Of a stretch of 64,000 nucleotides of DNA, positions 1-9,252 are shown one piece after another. Origin of the DNA: VYFG01 sp965221795 (GTDB lineage: Bacteria; Pseudomonadota; Gammaproteobacteria; Arenicellales; Poriferihabitantaceae); NCBI GenBank assembly GCA_965221795.1, contig OZ244914.1, positions 372,001 to 436,000 of the forward strand. The letters run 5' to 3'. The notes under the pieces were generated by a model. The model ran no database searches, was not told the origin of the DNA, and saw only the letters and a list, made by a program, of their open reading frames with translations. Each line of letters begins with the position of its first letter. Position 1 is the stretch's first letter. The position numbers and the translations under genes are program-made.

Positions 1-138
1 CGGATTGTACCGGTTTCCCGACCCCGGCATCACACTGTCACTGCACCAAAATCAACCATGCCCGCCCTGAATCGGCACATTTTGGTAACCAGGATGGCGA
101 AACGAAATCTATTCTTTTGATTTCGAAGAAGAAAAAAA

Positions 139-155
139 TTGGCACGATCTTTGCT
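139..155 (+). promoter_or_regulatory. sigma-54 promoter of glnK-amtB
   Basis: TTGGCACG, four bases, then TTGCT matches the -24/-12 consensus (GG at 141-142, GC at 153-154) without a mismatch in the key bases. It lies about 65 bp before the glnK start, as expected for an NtrC-activated nitrogen promoter. A possible NtrC half site (TGCACCA) lies near position 43, but no clear full palindrome is visible. Confidence 0.85.
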
Positions 156-219
156 TATTTGATCGGTATCGGTCTGAAATCGTATTTCAGTTCATTCATT
201 CATGTAGAGGTTCGATCCA

Positions 220-558
220 ATGAAACTGGTTGCAGCAATCATCAAACCCTTCAAGGTGGACGATGTTCGTGCCGCCCTGTCCGGGTTGGGAGTCAGCGGG
301 ATGACCGTCACCGAAGTCAAAGGCTTTGGACGACAGAAAGGCCATTCTGAATTGTATCGTGGGGCGGAATATGTGGTCGATTTCCTGCCCAAGTTCAAAC
401 TGGAAATTGCCATCGACAGCCATATGCTCGATCAGGTGGTGGAAACCATTGTCTCTACGGCCGGCACTGGCAAGGTGGGCGATGGCAAGGTATTCGTGTA
501 TGACGTGGAGCAGGTCGTTCGTATTCGTACGGGCGAAACCGGCCCCGACGCAATCTGA
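220..558 (+). CDS. glnK: PII nitrogen regulatory protein GlnK
   Basis: This 112-residue protein is a full-length PII signal protein. The T-loop is intact (GHSELYRGAEY) with the uridylylation tyrosine at residue 51, and the B and C loops (GTGKVGDGKVF, RIRTGETG) that bind ATP and 2-oxoglutarate are present. PII trimers report nitrogen and energy status; GlnK normally plugs the AmtB channel when nitrogen is plentiful. The gene lies 15 bp before amtB, so the two are almost certainly co-transcribed from the sigma-54 promoter at 139-155. GlnB is the alternative name, but the link to amtB favours GlnK. Confidence 0.95.
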   Translation: MKLVAAIIKPFKVDDVRAALSGLGVSGMTVTEVKGFGRQKGHSELYRGAEYVVDFLPKFKLEIAIDSHMLDQVVETIVSTAGTGKVGDGKVFVYDVEQVVRIRTGETGPDAI

Positions 559-573
559 TCCGAGGAACATCCC

Positions 574-1845
574 ATGGAAAACAATCTTTTTCATATTCAG
601 TACGCTATCGACACGTTCTATTTCCTGGTATGCGGGGCTCTGGTCATGTGGATGGCAGCGGGTTTTTCCATGCTCGAAGCCGGCATGGTACGGGCCAAGA
701 ACACCACCGAAATACTGACCAAAAACATGGCGCTCTACGCCATTTCCTGCATCATGTACCTGGTGTGCGGGTACGCCATCATGTATGGTGGAACCTGGTG
801 GCTGGCCGGGATGGGGGATCTCAACCCCGACGATGTGCTGGCTTCCTTTGCCTCACGGGAAGGGGGATTCACCGGTGGGGCCATCTACTCCGGAGCATCG
901 GACTTCTTCTTTCAGGTCGTGTTCGTGGCAACCTGCATGTCGATCGTATCCGGCGCGGTTGCGGAACGGATGAAGCTGTGGGCATTCCTCGCGTTCGCCG
1001 TGATCATGACTGCCTTCATCTACCCGATGCAAGGCAGTTGGACCTGGGGCGGTAACAGCGTTTTTGGCCTCTACAATCTGGGCGATCTTGGATTCAGCGA
1101 TTTTGCCGGCTCGGGGATCGTGCATATGGCCGGGGCGGCCGCAGCGTTGGCAGGGGTATTGCTGCTGGGCCCGCGCAAGGGGAAATATGGTCCCGACGGC
1201 GCAGCACGCGCCATGCCTGGTGCCAATATGCCTCTGGCCACCATCGGGACCTTTATCCTGTGGATGGGATGGTTTGGATTCAATGGCGGTTCTGTACTCA
1301 AACTTGGTGATATCGGCAATGCGCATGCGGTGGCCATGGTCTTCCTCAATACCAACACGGCCGCGGCCGGAGGGGCGATTACGGCCCTGGTCCTGGCCAA
1401 AATACTGTATGGCAAAGCCGACCTCACCATGTTGCTGAATGGCGCCCTGGCAGGTCTGGTGGCCATCACCGCAGAGCCTTCCACGCCCTCCCCGCTGATA
1501 GCCACGCTGTGGGGAGCATTGGGAGGGGCATTGGTTGTGTTCAGCATTTCCCTACTGGATAAATTGCGGATTGATGATCCGGTTGGAGCCATCTCGGTCC
1601 ATGGCACCTGCGGTGTGCTGGGCCTGTTTCTGGTGCCATTGACTAACAATGGGGCCACCTTCATGGGCCAACTTCTTGGTGCCGTCACCATCTTTGCCTG
1701 GGTATTTGTCACCAGTCTGGCGGTCTGGTTTATTCTGAAACAGGTGATGGGGATTCGGGTCAGTGACGAGGATGAATATGACGGCATGGACAAGATTGAC
1801 TGCGGTGTAGAAGCTTATCCGGAATTTACCCGAACCACCGTTTGA
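574..1845 (+). CDS. amtB: Ammonium transporter AmtB
   Basis: A 423-residue polytopic inner-membrane protein of the Amt/MEP/Rh family. The pore histidines are visible in SGIVHMAGAAAALAG and ISVHGTCGVLG, and the family signature around FQVVFVATCMSIVSGAVAERMK is present. It starts without a cleavable signal peptide, beginning in the first membrane segment. It conducts ammonium/ammonia inward and is gated by the co-transcribed GlnK. The C-terminal tail (DEDEYDGMDKIDCGVEAYPEF) is the conserved cytoplasmic region that contacts PII. A second, less similar paralogue lies at 24300. Confidence 0.95.
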   Translation: MENNLFHIQYAIDTFYFLVCGALVMWMAAGFSMLEAGMVRAKNTTEILTKNMALYAISCIMYLVCGYAIMYGGTWWLAGMGDLNPDDVLASFASREGGFTGGAIYSGASDFFFQVVFVATCMSIVSGAVAERMKLWAFLAFAVIMTAFIYPMQGSWTWGGNSVFGLYNLGDLGFSDFAGSGIVHMAGAAAALAGVLLLGPRKGKYGPDGAARAMPGANMPLATIGTFILWMGWFGFNGGSVLKLGDIGNAHAVAMVFLNTNTAAAGGAITALVLAKILYGKADLTMLLNGALAGLVAITAEPSTPSPLIATLWGALGGALVVFSISLLDKLRIDDPVGAISVHGTCGVLGLFLVPLTNNGATFMGQLLGAVTIFAWVFVTSLAVWFILKQVMGIRVSDEDEYDGMDKIDCGVEAYPEFTRTTV

Positions 1846-1907
1846 TTCGGTCTGAACCCATGCCAGTTCCATGATGGGCTTTTCCAGCTCTGGATCCGGT
1901 ACCGAAG

Positions 1908-1938
1908 CCGGGCTGTGTAGTCACCCTACACAGCCCGG
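1908..1938. terminator. Strong hairpin after amtB
   Basis: Perfect 13-bp inverted repeat (1908-1920 with 1926-1938) and a 5-nt loop. No T-run follows on the plus strand, so it may stabilise the amtB mRNA end or terminate imperfectly rather than act as a classical rho-independent terminator. Confidence 0.6.
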
Positions 1939-1988
1939 TCGGTTATCGCCTACAATCCTCCCTCCCCCATGATGACAATGATCCCGGC

Positions 1989-3053
1989 ATGCCTGACCCC
2001 ACATATTGCCACGCTACCCGACCTACCCTGGGTGTACTGCTGGTCAATCTTGGCACCCCCCGCCGTCCGGACAGGAGGGAAGTACGACGATTCCTGAAAG
2101 AGTTTCTGAGCGATCCCCGGGTCGTTGAAGCACCGAGGGTCCTGTGGTGGCCGGTTCTCCATGGCATCATTCTGACCTTGCGTCCGGGCCGCTCCGCTCG
2201 GAACTACGCCAAAATCTGGCAAGAGAGCGGTTCTCCCCTGATGGATATCTCGGTTCGCCAAGCCACCGCACTCCAGATGGCTTTCTCGGACCAGCCGATT
2301 ACCGTGGAATTGGCCATGCGCTATGGAAACCCCTCCATTGCCAAAGGGTTGGAGCAACTCCAGCATCGAGGTGCCACCCGGATTCTGGTCCTACCCCTGT
2401 ATCCGCAATACTCTGCCACTACCACGGCAACCTCATTCGATGCCGTGGCAGCGGTTCTCAAAACCGAACGTCGACTGCCGGAATTGCGATTTGTCAATCA
2501 TTACCATGATGATCCGGCCTATATTGAGGCACTGGCCTCCAGCGTCCGGGCATTTCGCGCCCAACATGGCCCATCTGACCTGTTGTTGATGTCGTTTCAT
2601 GGGATCCCCCAAGCCTATTTTGACAAGGGAGACCCGTACTTCTGTGAATGCCAGAAGACCGCTCGTTTGCTCAGCAGCCAACTCGGCCTTGCAACCACGG
2701 AGTGGAAAGTGACCTTCCAATCACGGTTGGGCCCAAAACAGTGGCTGCAGCCCTACACGGACACGACCCTCGAAGAGTTGCCTTCGCAAGGAATTCGCCA
2801 TGTCCAGGTGATTTGCCCGGGGTTCAGTGCAGATTGCCTGGAAACCCTGGAAGAAATTGCTATGGAAAACCGGCAAGCCTTTCTGGAGGCCGGGGGGGAA
2901 TGCTATGAATACATCCCCTGCCTCAATGACGCTCCAGCCCATATCCACATGATGAAACAATTGATCCTGAACCACATTCAGGGATGGCCGACAGATTTTC
3001 CTGACGCCGCCCATACCCAGGAACGGGCAATGGCAATGGGAGCCGCCGGATAG
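1989..3053 (+). CDS. hemH: Ferrochelatase HemH
   Basis: This 354-residue protein inserts Fe(II) into protoporphyrin IX, the last step of heme synthesis. The N-terminus GVLLVNLGTP is the family hallmark, and the catalytic histidine lies in the signature LLMSFHGIPQAYFDKGDPY. The metal-site region VICPGFSADCLETLEEI is also conserved. The length suits bacterial ferrochelatases, and no membrane segment is present. It stands alone after the amtB hairpin and no operon partner is evident. Confidence 0.95.
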   Translation: MPDPTYCHATRPTLGVLLVNLGTPRRPDRREVRRFLKEFLSDPRVVEAPRVLWWPVLHGIILTLRPGRSARNYAKIWQESGSPLMDISVRQATALQMAFSDQPITVELAMRYGNPSIAKGLEQLQHRGATRILVLPLYPQYSATTTATSFDAVAAVLKTERRLPELRFVNHYHDDPAYIEALASSVRAFRAQHGPSDLLLMSFHGIPQAYFDKGDPYFCECQKTARLLSSQLGLATTEWKVTFQSRLGPKQWLQPYTDTTLEELPSQGIRHVQVICPGFSADCLETLEEIAMENRQAFLEAGGECYEYIPCLNDAPAHIHMMKQLILNHIQGWPTDFPDAAHTQERAMAMGAAG

Positions 3054-3819
3054 CCACTGATCCGTGGGACTTGCAACATGCCACTCGTGGTCGAAAAGCC
3101 CACTCCGAATCCCCACTCTCAAGTCGGCTCTGTGACGGGACTATCACTCACCGTACCCTACGCCATGGTCCTGATGTACCGGTCCAGGGGGGGGGCAGAG
3201 AGAACTCCGCACTCCTGATATTCGATGGAGGTCCTGATCTATTGCAAACAATTGAAACCTCGATCTGATCCGCGGGCAGAACCGCTGGCGGCACCGTGAC
3301 TCATCCGGTAATCTGCTACGGGGCCACCCGCAGCAAGGGCGGCGAGCACGACCGCGGGGAGAGCCCGAAACCGGTCCTCGTGCACGACCGCTGAGCCAGG
3401 TGCCTGCAGAAGCGGCTGGTAAGGCCCACCAGGAGATCGCCACAACCGAACGCAAGGCACTTGATGAACCGTGCTTCACCGCACTACGCCAGCAATAGCA
3501 GCCGCTTTTCCCGCTTCCTGGCTTCGAACTCCCGCTGGCCCATATCAACTTTCCAGTCGGCGGCATCGGCCCGGAAACGCTCAAGCGTTCCCTGAAAGTC
3601 GGATGGCAATGTCTTCATGTCTGCTCTCCGTACGGCGACCGCTTTCGCCAGTTCATGAATCCGCTGATCCTGATGACCATTTTCTGCCATTATTCCTATC
3701 CGCTACGATGGTCGTCCGGGTTGGCAAGTTTCGACAGTGTCTCAGTGTGAAAATACGCCCTTGCTTTTCGGGCACAAAAGCGGTAGAGTGATAGCAAGCA
3801 GACAATAGCAGGATCCGCC
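3054..3819. other. Long non-coding stretch, probably decayed
   Basis: No convincing conserved gene was found. It holds a 9-G run at 3187-3195 and a possible small minus-strand ORF at 3484-3690, listed separately. The sequence between 3257 and 3480 has coding-like composition but frequent stops, as in eroded gene remnants. Confidence 0.4.
3484..3690 (-). CDS. Possible small coiled-coil protein
   Basis: A 68-residue ORF rich in charged residues with heptad-like spacing (RIHELAKAVAVRRADMKTL, then RADAADWKVDMGQREFEARK). It resembles short fragments of the coiled-coil proteins often annotated as hypothetical, ending at a hydrophobic LLLLA that may be the start of a lost membrane helix. No domain is recognised. 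It could be a truncated remnant. Confidence 0.3.
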   Translation of the reverse strand: MAENGHQDQRIHELAKAVAVRRADMKTLPSDFQGTLERFRADAADWKVDMGQREFEARKREKRLLLLA

Positions 3820-4575
3820 ATGAAACAGTTTACCCCCCCCCCCCCCCCCCTTAAGTGCCTGACGACCGGTCTGGCTGCCGCACTGGTGGCCCTGACGTTC
3901 ACCGGGCCAGCGCTGGCACAGGTGAGCCAAGAGGCGATGGACAGGACAGCCGTCCTCGGAAATGAGGGCGCTACCATCGTGGGCCTGACCAAAGACCTAT
4001 TGACAGTCACCAGCGACTCAGGATTCAATCCTGAAATCACTCGCAACCTTGACATCACGGCTTCGAACTGGAGCGCGAGCGTCGCTATCGGCACCGACGG
4101 TCGCTGCAGCAGTGACGATGAAGGCACCACCGGGGAATGGATCAAGGATCCCGACAAAGTCACGCTCCTCAACAAAGAGGGCTGGACCTGGGTCCGGATG
4201 GGCACCCCCCGACCGCTGGTTGCCTACCACATCGAAGATGCCATCTACTCGCCCGGCGAGCCCATTGCCCGGGCCTGCACCTTTTATACAGAAGATGGCG
4301 GCCTGCAGCCCTCCTACTCCACCTTCGCCGGCGAGTTCACCCTCAGGGTCTATGGCAAGATCAGTCTTCCGGGCTTCGGCAATGTGCACTCCCTGCAGAT
4401 GCCGGCCCCGCCCCAGGATCCCAACACCTGGAACTGGAACACATGGGGCTATCATGCCACTTTCAAGCCCGGTGCCAACTGCGGCCCGGCCCGCTGGCCG
4501 ACGCCCGAACTGCGGGCCGCTGGTCTGCCACCCTATGCCGAGTGGTGCGAGTTCGTGGTTAAAGCCCGCCAATGA
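3820..4575 (+). CDS. Secreted protein of unknown function with poly-C tract in signal peptide
   Basis: A 251-residue protein, not recognised. The N-terminus is a signal peptide: MKQFT, a proline run encoded by an 18-C tract, then a hydrophobic core (LAAALVALTFTGPALA) and a likely cleavage after PALA. The mature part is polar, rich in Trp, Pro and Gly, with four or five cysteines (GRCSSDD, ARACTFYTE, GANCGPARW, EWCEF) that could form disulfides in the periplasm. No membrane anchor follows. Slippage of the C tract by one base would shift the frame at codon 6 and abolish the protein, so expression may be phase variable. No neighbour suggests its job. Confidence 0.7.
   Translation: MKQFTPPPPPLKCLTTGLAAALVALTFTGPALAQVSQEAMDRTAVLGNEGATIVGLTKDLLTVTSDSGFNPEITRNLDITASNWSASVAIGTDGRCSSDDEGTTGEWIKDPDKVTLLNKEGWTWVRMGTPRPLVAYHIEDAIYSPGEPIARACTFYTEDGGLQPSYSTFAGEFTLRVYGKISLPGFGNVHSLQMPAPPQDPNTWNWNTWGYHATFKPGANCGPARWPTPELRAAGLPPYAEWCEFVVKARQ
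3833..3850 (+). repeat. Homopolymer C18 inside signal peptide
   Basis: Eighteen consecutive C bases at codons 5-11 of the secreted-protein gene. Tracts this long are prone to slipped-strand mispairing, and also to sequencing miscounts. Confidence 0.95.
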
Positions 4576-5491
4576 TCAGGGGTACAGCGTGCCCCGCAAT
4601 CCCCCAGGTGTCCGGTTCGGCGGCGATCTAGATCCAGTTGCGGTGTTCTGGCGGCAACCGCCGCACGGGTGCGGAGACAGGCCGCCATCACGGCGGACTT
4701 TGATCGGGATGCGGGCCGGGTGCCTTCATGCGGCTTGCGTCCTGTCCACACCGGACGCACCCCGGGCCCCGGCAGTCGCTGGGGCGATAGCAATCTTCGT
4801 TGGCCGCTGACGCTCTGGAAAGACGGTTGCCAGTCCGGCTTCAACTCGGCCTTCGCTCGCGGTGATGGCCCGGGCGTGGCAACCGGCTTCTTTGTCGAGG
4901 CTGAGCATGAAGACGAAGACGCGGCGGGTGTGCACGAGCATCCCGGTCTGGCGGCGGTGTTTGACAGGGTGCGGGAGTGAAATACTCTGAGCTATGACGG
5001 CTGGGGCCACGAAAATTGTCTTGGACAAGACAAAATCCTCGGGGCTTTTACTCCCCCCCCCCCCTGACTTAGTTCATCACCTGCGCCTCGAGACGCCGCC
5101 AGTCCGACAGCAGCCCGTCGTACCGACGGCTCGGATACCCCGACCGCATCACCGGGCACGGCAACGACCTCAGGATACCGATCCGCTCGACCGGGTAGTC
5201 GCAGGGGAACTCCATAATCGCACTCTCATCCAGGGCAATGCCGAGGTTGTGCAGCGCCGGCGACTTACGCTTCCTGATCGCGCCACCGCCCAGATGGGGC
5301 TGCGTAGACGTCGTGCGGCAGCATCATGCCCATCCGCGGTAGGCATCGCCCTGCCGTCGCCCTGGAACCCAGATCGGCATTGCCCATGACATCCCCGGTC
5401 AATGTGAAGCCGTAATCAACCCTCCGCTATGCGAGGTACAATCAAGGGCGTGAGTAGTTACCTGTATCTTTTCCTTCATCCCTCCTCTCCG
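4576..5491. other. Intergenic region with eroded coding remnants and a C12 tract
   Basis: No intact gene was found before dtd. A minus-strand remnant without a start reads for about 80 codons around 5080-5310 (it contains MEFPCDYPVERIG and ends DWRRLEAQVMN); I do not recognise its family. A C12 homopolymer at 5053-5064 lies just past its end. The rest shows no promoter or RNA that I can support. Confidence 0.4.
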
Positions 5492-5941
5492 ATGAGAATA
5501 CTGTTACAGCGGGTGTTATCGGCATCGGTGACAATCAACAACCGCCAAACGGCTGCAATCGGCCCAGGACTGCTCTTGCTGGTCGGTTTTGGCCGGACAG
5601 ATGCGAAAAATGGACCCGGAATCCTGGATCGTGCGGCGCGGAAAATTGTGAACCTACGGGTATTTGCCAATGACCAGGGGAAACTGGACCATTCCGTCGC
5701 TTCCATCGAAGGCGGACTCCTCGTGATCCCCCAATTCACCCTGTATGGCAAGAGTGAAAAGGGACGACGGCCGGATTTTACGGAGGCTTTGACACCATCC
5801 GCGGCGGCCGCTCTCTTTGATGCATTTCAGGCTACATTGGAACGGGAATTGATGCGGCCGGTCCCTGCGGGGGTATTTGGTGCAGAGATGCAGGTCCAAC
5901 TCGTAAACCAAGGCCCTTTTACCTTGTCATTCGAGTTCTGA
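5492..5941 (+). CDS. dtd: D-aminoacyl-tRNA deacylase Dtd
   Basis: About 149 residues from the ATG at 5492 (MRILLQRVLSASV, the normal family N-terminus); the longer reading from 5429 adds an atypical extension. The enzyme removes D-amino acids from mischarged tRNA. The two family motifs are present in slightly altered form: PQFTLYG instead of SQFTLYG, and NQGPFT instead of the usual NxGPVT with its Gly-Pro pair. The stop codon overlaps the aceK start (TGATG), so translation is coupled. Confidence 0.92.
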   Translation: MRILLQRVLSASVTINNRQTAAIGPGLLLLVGFGRTDAKNGPGILDRAARKIVNLRVFANDQGKLDHSVASIEGGLLVIPQFTLYGKSEKGRRPDFTEALTPSAAAALFDAFQATLERELMRPVPAGVFGAEMQVQLVNQGPFTLSFEF

Positions 5942-7725
5942 TGCCTACCCCTTCCCGACCACCATCCCGTTCTCCCGCACTGAGCCAACAGGTGGCGGAA
6001 ACCATTCTTTCGGGATTTGATCGTCACTTCCAACTCTTTCAGCACATCACCCAAGCGGCCCGGGACCGCTTTGAAAATGCGGACTGGGAGGGAGAGCGTA
6101 TTGCCCGGGAGGAACGGATCTACTACTACGACCAACGTGTCCATGAAGCCATTGACACCCTGCAGACCCGTTTTGACCTGAGCACTTTTGATACCCGACT
6201 CTGGCAAGATGTGAAACGTTGGTACTTATGGCTGCTGTATGGTCACTCACAACCCGAATTGGCGGAAACCTTCTACAACTCTGTCTTTTGCCATTTGTTT
6301 GACCGGGCCTACTTCAATAACGATTACATCTTCGTGCGACCGGGGACCGCCATTGATTTTCTCGACCTCAGCAATCCGGTCTATACCAGCTTTTATCCGG
6401 ACGAGTTAGGCCTCGAACCTTGCTTGGAGAGTATCTTGACTTCCTTTGATCTGGATCGCCCCTGGCAAAATATCCACCGCGATATCCGGCTCCTAGCCGA
6501 AAACATGCACTCCCTACTGGACTTCGATACCCACCCGACTCCGTTCCGCCAGTTTCATGTCGCCTCTAGCCTGTTCTACCGCAACAAAGCAGCCTACATC
6601 GTCGGCCGAGCCCTGATCGGGCTGGAAACCAAACCATTTGTCATTCCGATCCTGATCAACGACTGCTTGGAACTGTACATTGACACGGTGATCACCGACG
6701 TCAATGATCTCGCCTTGATCTTCAGTTTCACGCGTGCCTATTTCATGGTGGACACCAATGTTCCTTCGGCCCTGGTCGCTTTTCTGAAAAGCCTTTTACC
6801 CACCAAGACAATCGCCGATCTGTATACTTGCATCGGCTTGCAAAAACAAGGCAAGACCTTGTTTTACCGTGAGTTCCTTCACCACCTTGAGCACTCTTCG
6901 GACTGGTTGGTGATTGCTCCCGGCATCAAGGGGATGGTGATGAGCGTGTTTACACTGCCTTCCTTTCCCTACGTTTTCAAGGTGATCAAGGATGACTTTG
7001 CACCCCCCAAGAATGTGGACCGCGAGACGGTGAAGAAAAAATACCAGATGGTCAAGATGCATGACCGGGTTGGGCGAATGGCCGATACACTGGAATTTTC
7101 CCATGTCGCATTTCCCCTGGCACGGTTCTCAGACGGGCTGCTGGAGGAATTGAAATCCACCATTTGCGACAATCTGATCCTCGAAAATGAGTACGTGATC
7201 ATCCAGCATCTCTACATTGAACGGCGCATGGTGCCTTACAACATTTACCTGGAGCATACCGACCATCGGTTGCTGGATGCTTCCGTGGTGAGCTATGGCA
7301 ATGCCATCAAGGAGATGATTGCGGCCAATATTTTCCCCGGCGACATGCTCCTCAAAAATTTTGGAGTCACCCGGCACGGGCGGGTGGTCTTCTACGATTA
7401 CGACGAGATCTGCCACATGGACGAAATCCGTATCCGGTCCATCCCCCCGGCCCAGACACCAGAACAGGAGCTCTCACCAGAGCCTTGGTACCATGTGGAG
7501 GACCATGACTTCTTCCCGGAACAGTTTGAGAATTTTGTGGCCAACCATCCCAAGGTACGGGAACGATTTCGGATCCACCACCCGGAACTGATGGAGCCGG
7601 CTTACTGGAAACAGGTTCAAGCCGACATCCGGGGAGGGAAACGTAATGATGTTTTTCCCTACGATGTCGGGCAGCGATTCATTCACCGCTACCCAGAGTT
7701 GTATGCCAAAGATGAAGGTTCTTGA
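5941..7725 (+). CDS. aceK: Isocitrate dehydrogenase kinase/phosphatase AceK
   Basis: This 594-residue protein is full length for AceK, the bifunctional enzyme that phosphorylates and reactivates isocitrate dehydrogenase and so controls the split between the TCA cycle and the glyoxylate shunt. The N-terminal regulatory half is typical (DRAYFNNDYIFVRPG). The kinase half has the nucleotide loop region PGIKGMVMSVFTLPSFPYVF, the lysine motif FKVIKD, and the catalytic segments DMLLKNFG and FYDYDEICHM. It overlaps dtd by one base. No aceA or aceB lies nearby, so it is unlinked from the glyoxylate genes here. Confidence 0.97.
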   Translation: MPTPSRPPSRSPALSQQVAETILSGFDRHFQLFQHITQAARDRFENADWEGERIAREERIYYYDQRVHEAIDTLQTRFDLSTFDTRLWQDVKRWYLWLLYGHSQPELAETFYNSVFCHLFDRAYFNNDYIFVRPGTAIDFLDLSNPVYTSFYPDELGLEPCLESILTSFDLDRPWQNIHRDIRLLAENMHSLLDFDTHPTPFRQFHVASSLFYRNKAAYIVGRALIGLETKPFVIPILINDCLELYIDTVITDVNDLALIFSFTRAYFMVDTNVPSALVAFLKSLLPTKTIADLYTCIGLQKQGKTLFYREFLHHLEHSSDWLVIAPGIKGMVMSVFTLPSFPYVFKVIKDDFAPPKNVDRETVKKKYQMVKMHDRVGRMADTLEFSHVAFPLARFSDGLLEELKSTICDNLILENEYVIIQHLYIERRMVPYNIYLEHTDHRLLDASVVSYGNAIKEMIAANIFPGDMLLKNFGVTRHGRVVFYDYDEICHMDEIRIRSIPPAQTPEQELSPEPWYHVEDHDFFPEQFENFVANHPKVRERFRIHHPELMEPAYWKQVQADIRGGKRNDVFPYDVGQRFIHRYPELYAKDEGS

Positions 7726-7790
7726 CTGATCAGGCAATCCAGAGAGTAGAGAGTGGCCGATTCCATTATGCAGGCCCGTCCCCACCGGAC

Positions 7791-8225
7791 TCATGAAAGC
7801 TGTTTTTCCCGAATTTCGTCAATGGTTTTACAGTCAATACAAAGAGTCGCTGTAGGACGCGCCTCCAGTCTCTTGAGACCGATTTCCTCCCCACAGTTCT
7901 CGCAGTATCCATAGTCTCCCGAGACCAGGCTTGCGATAGTCTCCTCAATCTTCCGAATCAACTTGCGGTCACGGTCACGCCCCCGCAACTCCAGCGCCAT
8001 GTCGGTCTCCTGGCTAGCCCGGTCCGTAAGGTCCGGATAGTTGACCGTTTCATCCTGCATATGGGTGACGGTTCGGGAGGTCTCATCTTTGAGTTCTTCA
8101 AGCCAACTATTGAGAATCTTTCGAAAATGCTCAATTTGGCTTGGTCCCATGTACTCTTCGTTTTTCTTCGGCTTATACGGCGCAACGCCGTGAATCAAAG
8201 CGGCAGGGTTCCTTCTAGGCGGCAT
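7791..8225 (-). CDS. dksA: RNA polymerase-binding transcription factor DksA
   Basis: About 144 residues from the ATG at 8225; the reading from 8318 adds 31 residues that are not family-like. DksA enters the secondary channel of RNA polymerase and works with ppGpp. The long coiled coil includes the acidic tip (TDRASQETDMALELRGRDRDR), and the C-terminal zinc finger reads CENCGEEIGL with a second pair in LCIDCK. It converges with aceK. The gene marks the left edge of the accessory island. Confidence 0.95.
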   Translation of the reverse strand: MPPRRNPAALIHGVAPYKPKKNEEYMGPSQIEHFRKILNSWLEELKDETSRTVTHMQDETVNYPDLTDRASQETDMALELRGRDRDRKLIRKIEETIASLVSGDYGYCENCGEEIGLKRLEARPTATLCIDCKTIDEIREKQLS

Positions 8226-8749
8226 GGTGTGAGATGTAGAAATGCGAATGTAAAGAGATCCAGCAGATCGCAGTGCATCTGAGGGTGGAAAAACAGGCGC
8301 AGGTTTATACCAAATCACCTATCGGGTTGCAATGCCGTTTTTGAACTCCCCCCTCATGCCGCTAAAGTCCACCAAGCGGTGAAGGTCTGCAGGACCCAGA
8401 AAGCGGTTCTCGTATCGGCATACAGAAGCACTGGAGGGACGACCCGGCGAGATTCCGTTATGACCTCCGAGCTTCCCTTCCCGGGTCGTAAAAGCTGCTT
8501 TGTGCAGCACTTCAGTGGCTCTTTGCATGGCCCCCCATTGTATAGCAAAGAACGCACCCGGCAAGCACTACCACATAGGCATTTCCCTGATAGAACTGTT
8601 TCGTAAGTTCTCCAACCATGACGCGGCGCAAAAATGGTTTGTCCAACGCCACGTGGGTGGCAGGTGAAATGCCCAAAATATGGATCGTACAATAGTGTGT
8701 ACTGATCTCATCACATCAAATTGATTGAATTGACCCAGATGCGGCATCA
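8226..8749. other. Non-coding stretch upstream of dksA
   Basis: No supportable gene or RNA was found. The dksA promoter must lie near its left end, but no strong -35/-10 pair stands out. Confidence 0.4.
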
Positions 8750-9235
8750 TCAGAGACGACTTTGCTGCCCAAATCTCTCAATAGACTCGGCAATAACAGC
8801 TAGCGACTTTGGACCCCCGAACAATCCCTTTGCGTGGATTTCACAAAGGCTGTTGGTTTCCAAGTCAGCGAGGCACTTGAATATGACAGACACGGCTTGT
8901 TGCCTGGATTTAATGTGAGATGTATCTTTTCCTCGTTGTTCAAGGAATGCTTGGGCACTATTGACGTTTGGAATAAATGACTTTCTTTCAAACTCCCGCG
9001 CAAGAATCAGAAGAATATCTCTCTTTTGGTCATCTTCAACCCCCAAGGCCTCTACGACAGAAATCGCACTTCTTCTTCTCACCTTCGGTTTATCGCAGAC
9101 CCCAGAAGAAGATTTTTTTGATATGCCAACCCTGGCTTCATTCTCGGAAAAGTCGTCCAACGATTTGCGAACTTTACGATATCCGAAATCATCGATAAGC
9201 GCCGACAAGATTCTGTGCAAAGTGCCGTCTTGCAT
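8750..9235 (-). CDS. Hypothetical protein, second gene of a small operon
   Basis: A 161-residue soluble, probably helical protein that I do not recognise. It starts MQDGTLHRILSALIDDFGY, has a basic stretch (KPKVRRRSAISVV) and no signal peptide or membrane segment. The stop of the upstream 83-residue gene is 17 bp from its start, so the two are likely co-transcribed. The position beside decayed restriction and defence genes suggests an accessory function, but nothing in the sequence identifies it. Confidence 0.5.
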   Translation of the reverse strand: MQDGTLHRILSALIDDFGYRKVRKSLDDFSENEARVGISKKSSSGVCDKPKVRRRSAISVVEALGVEDDQKRDILLILAREFERKSFIPNVNSAQAFLEQRGKDTSHIKSRQQAVSVIFKCLADLETNSLCEIHAKGLFGGPKSLAVIAESIERFGQQSRL

Positions 9236-9252
9236 GAGATCACCCTCGTTAC

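Noticed and set aside
4576..5491. A complete gene opposite the C12 tract
   Set aside because: Only a start-less frame of about 80 codons is readable and I could not assign it to a family.
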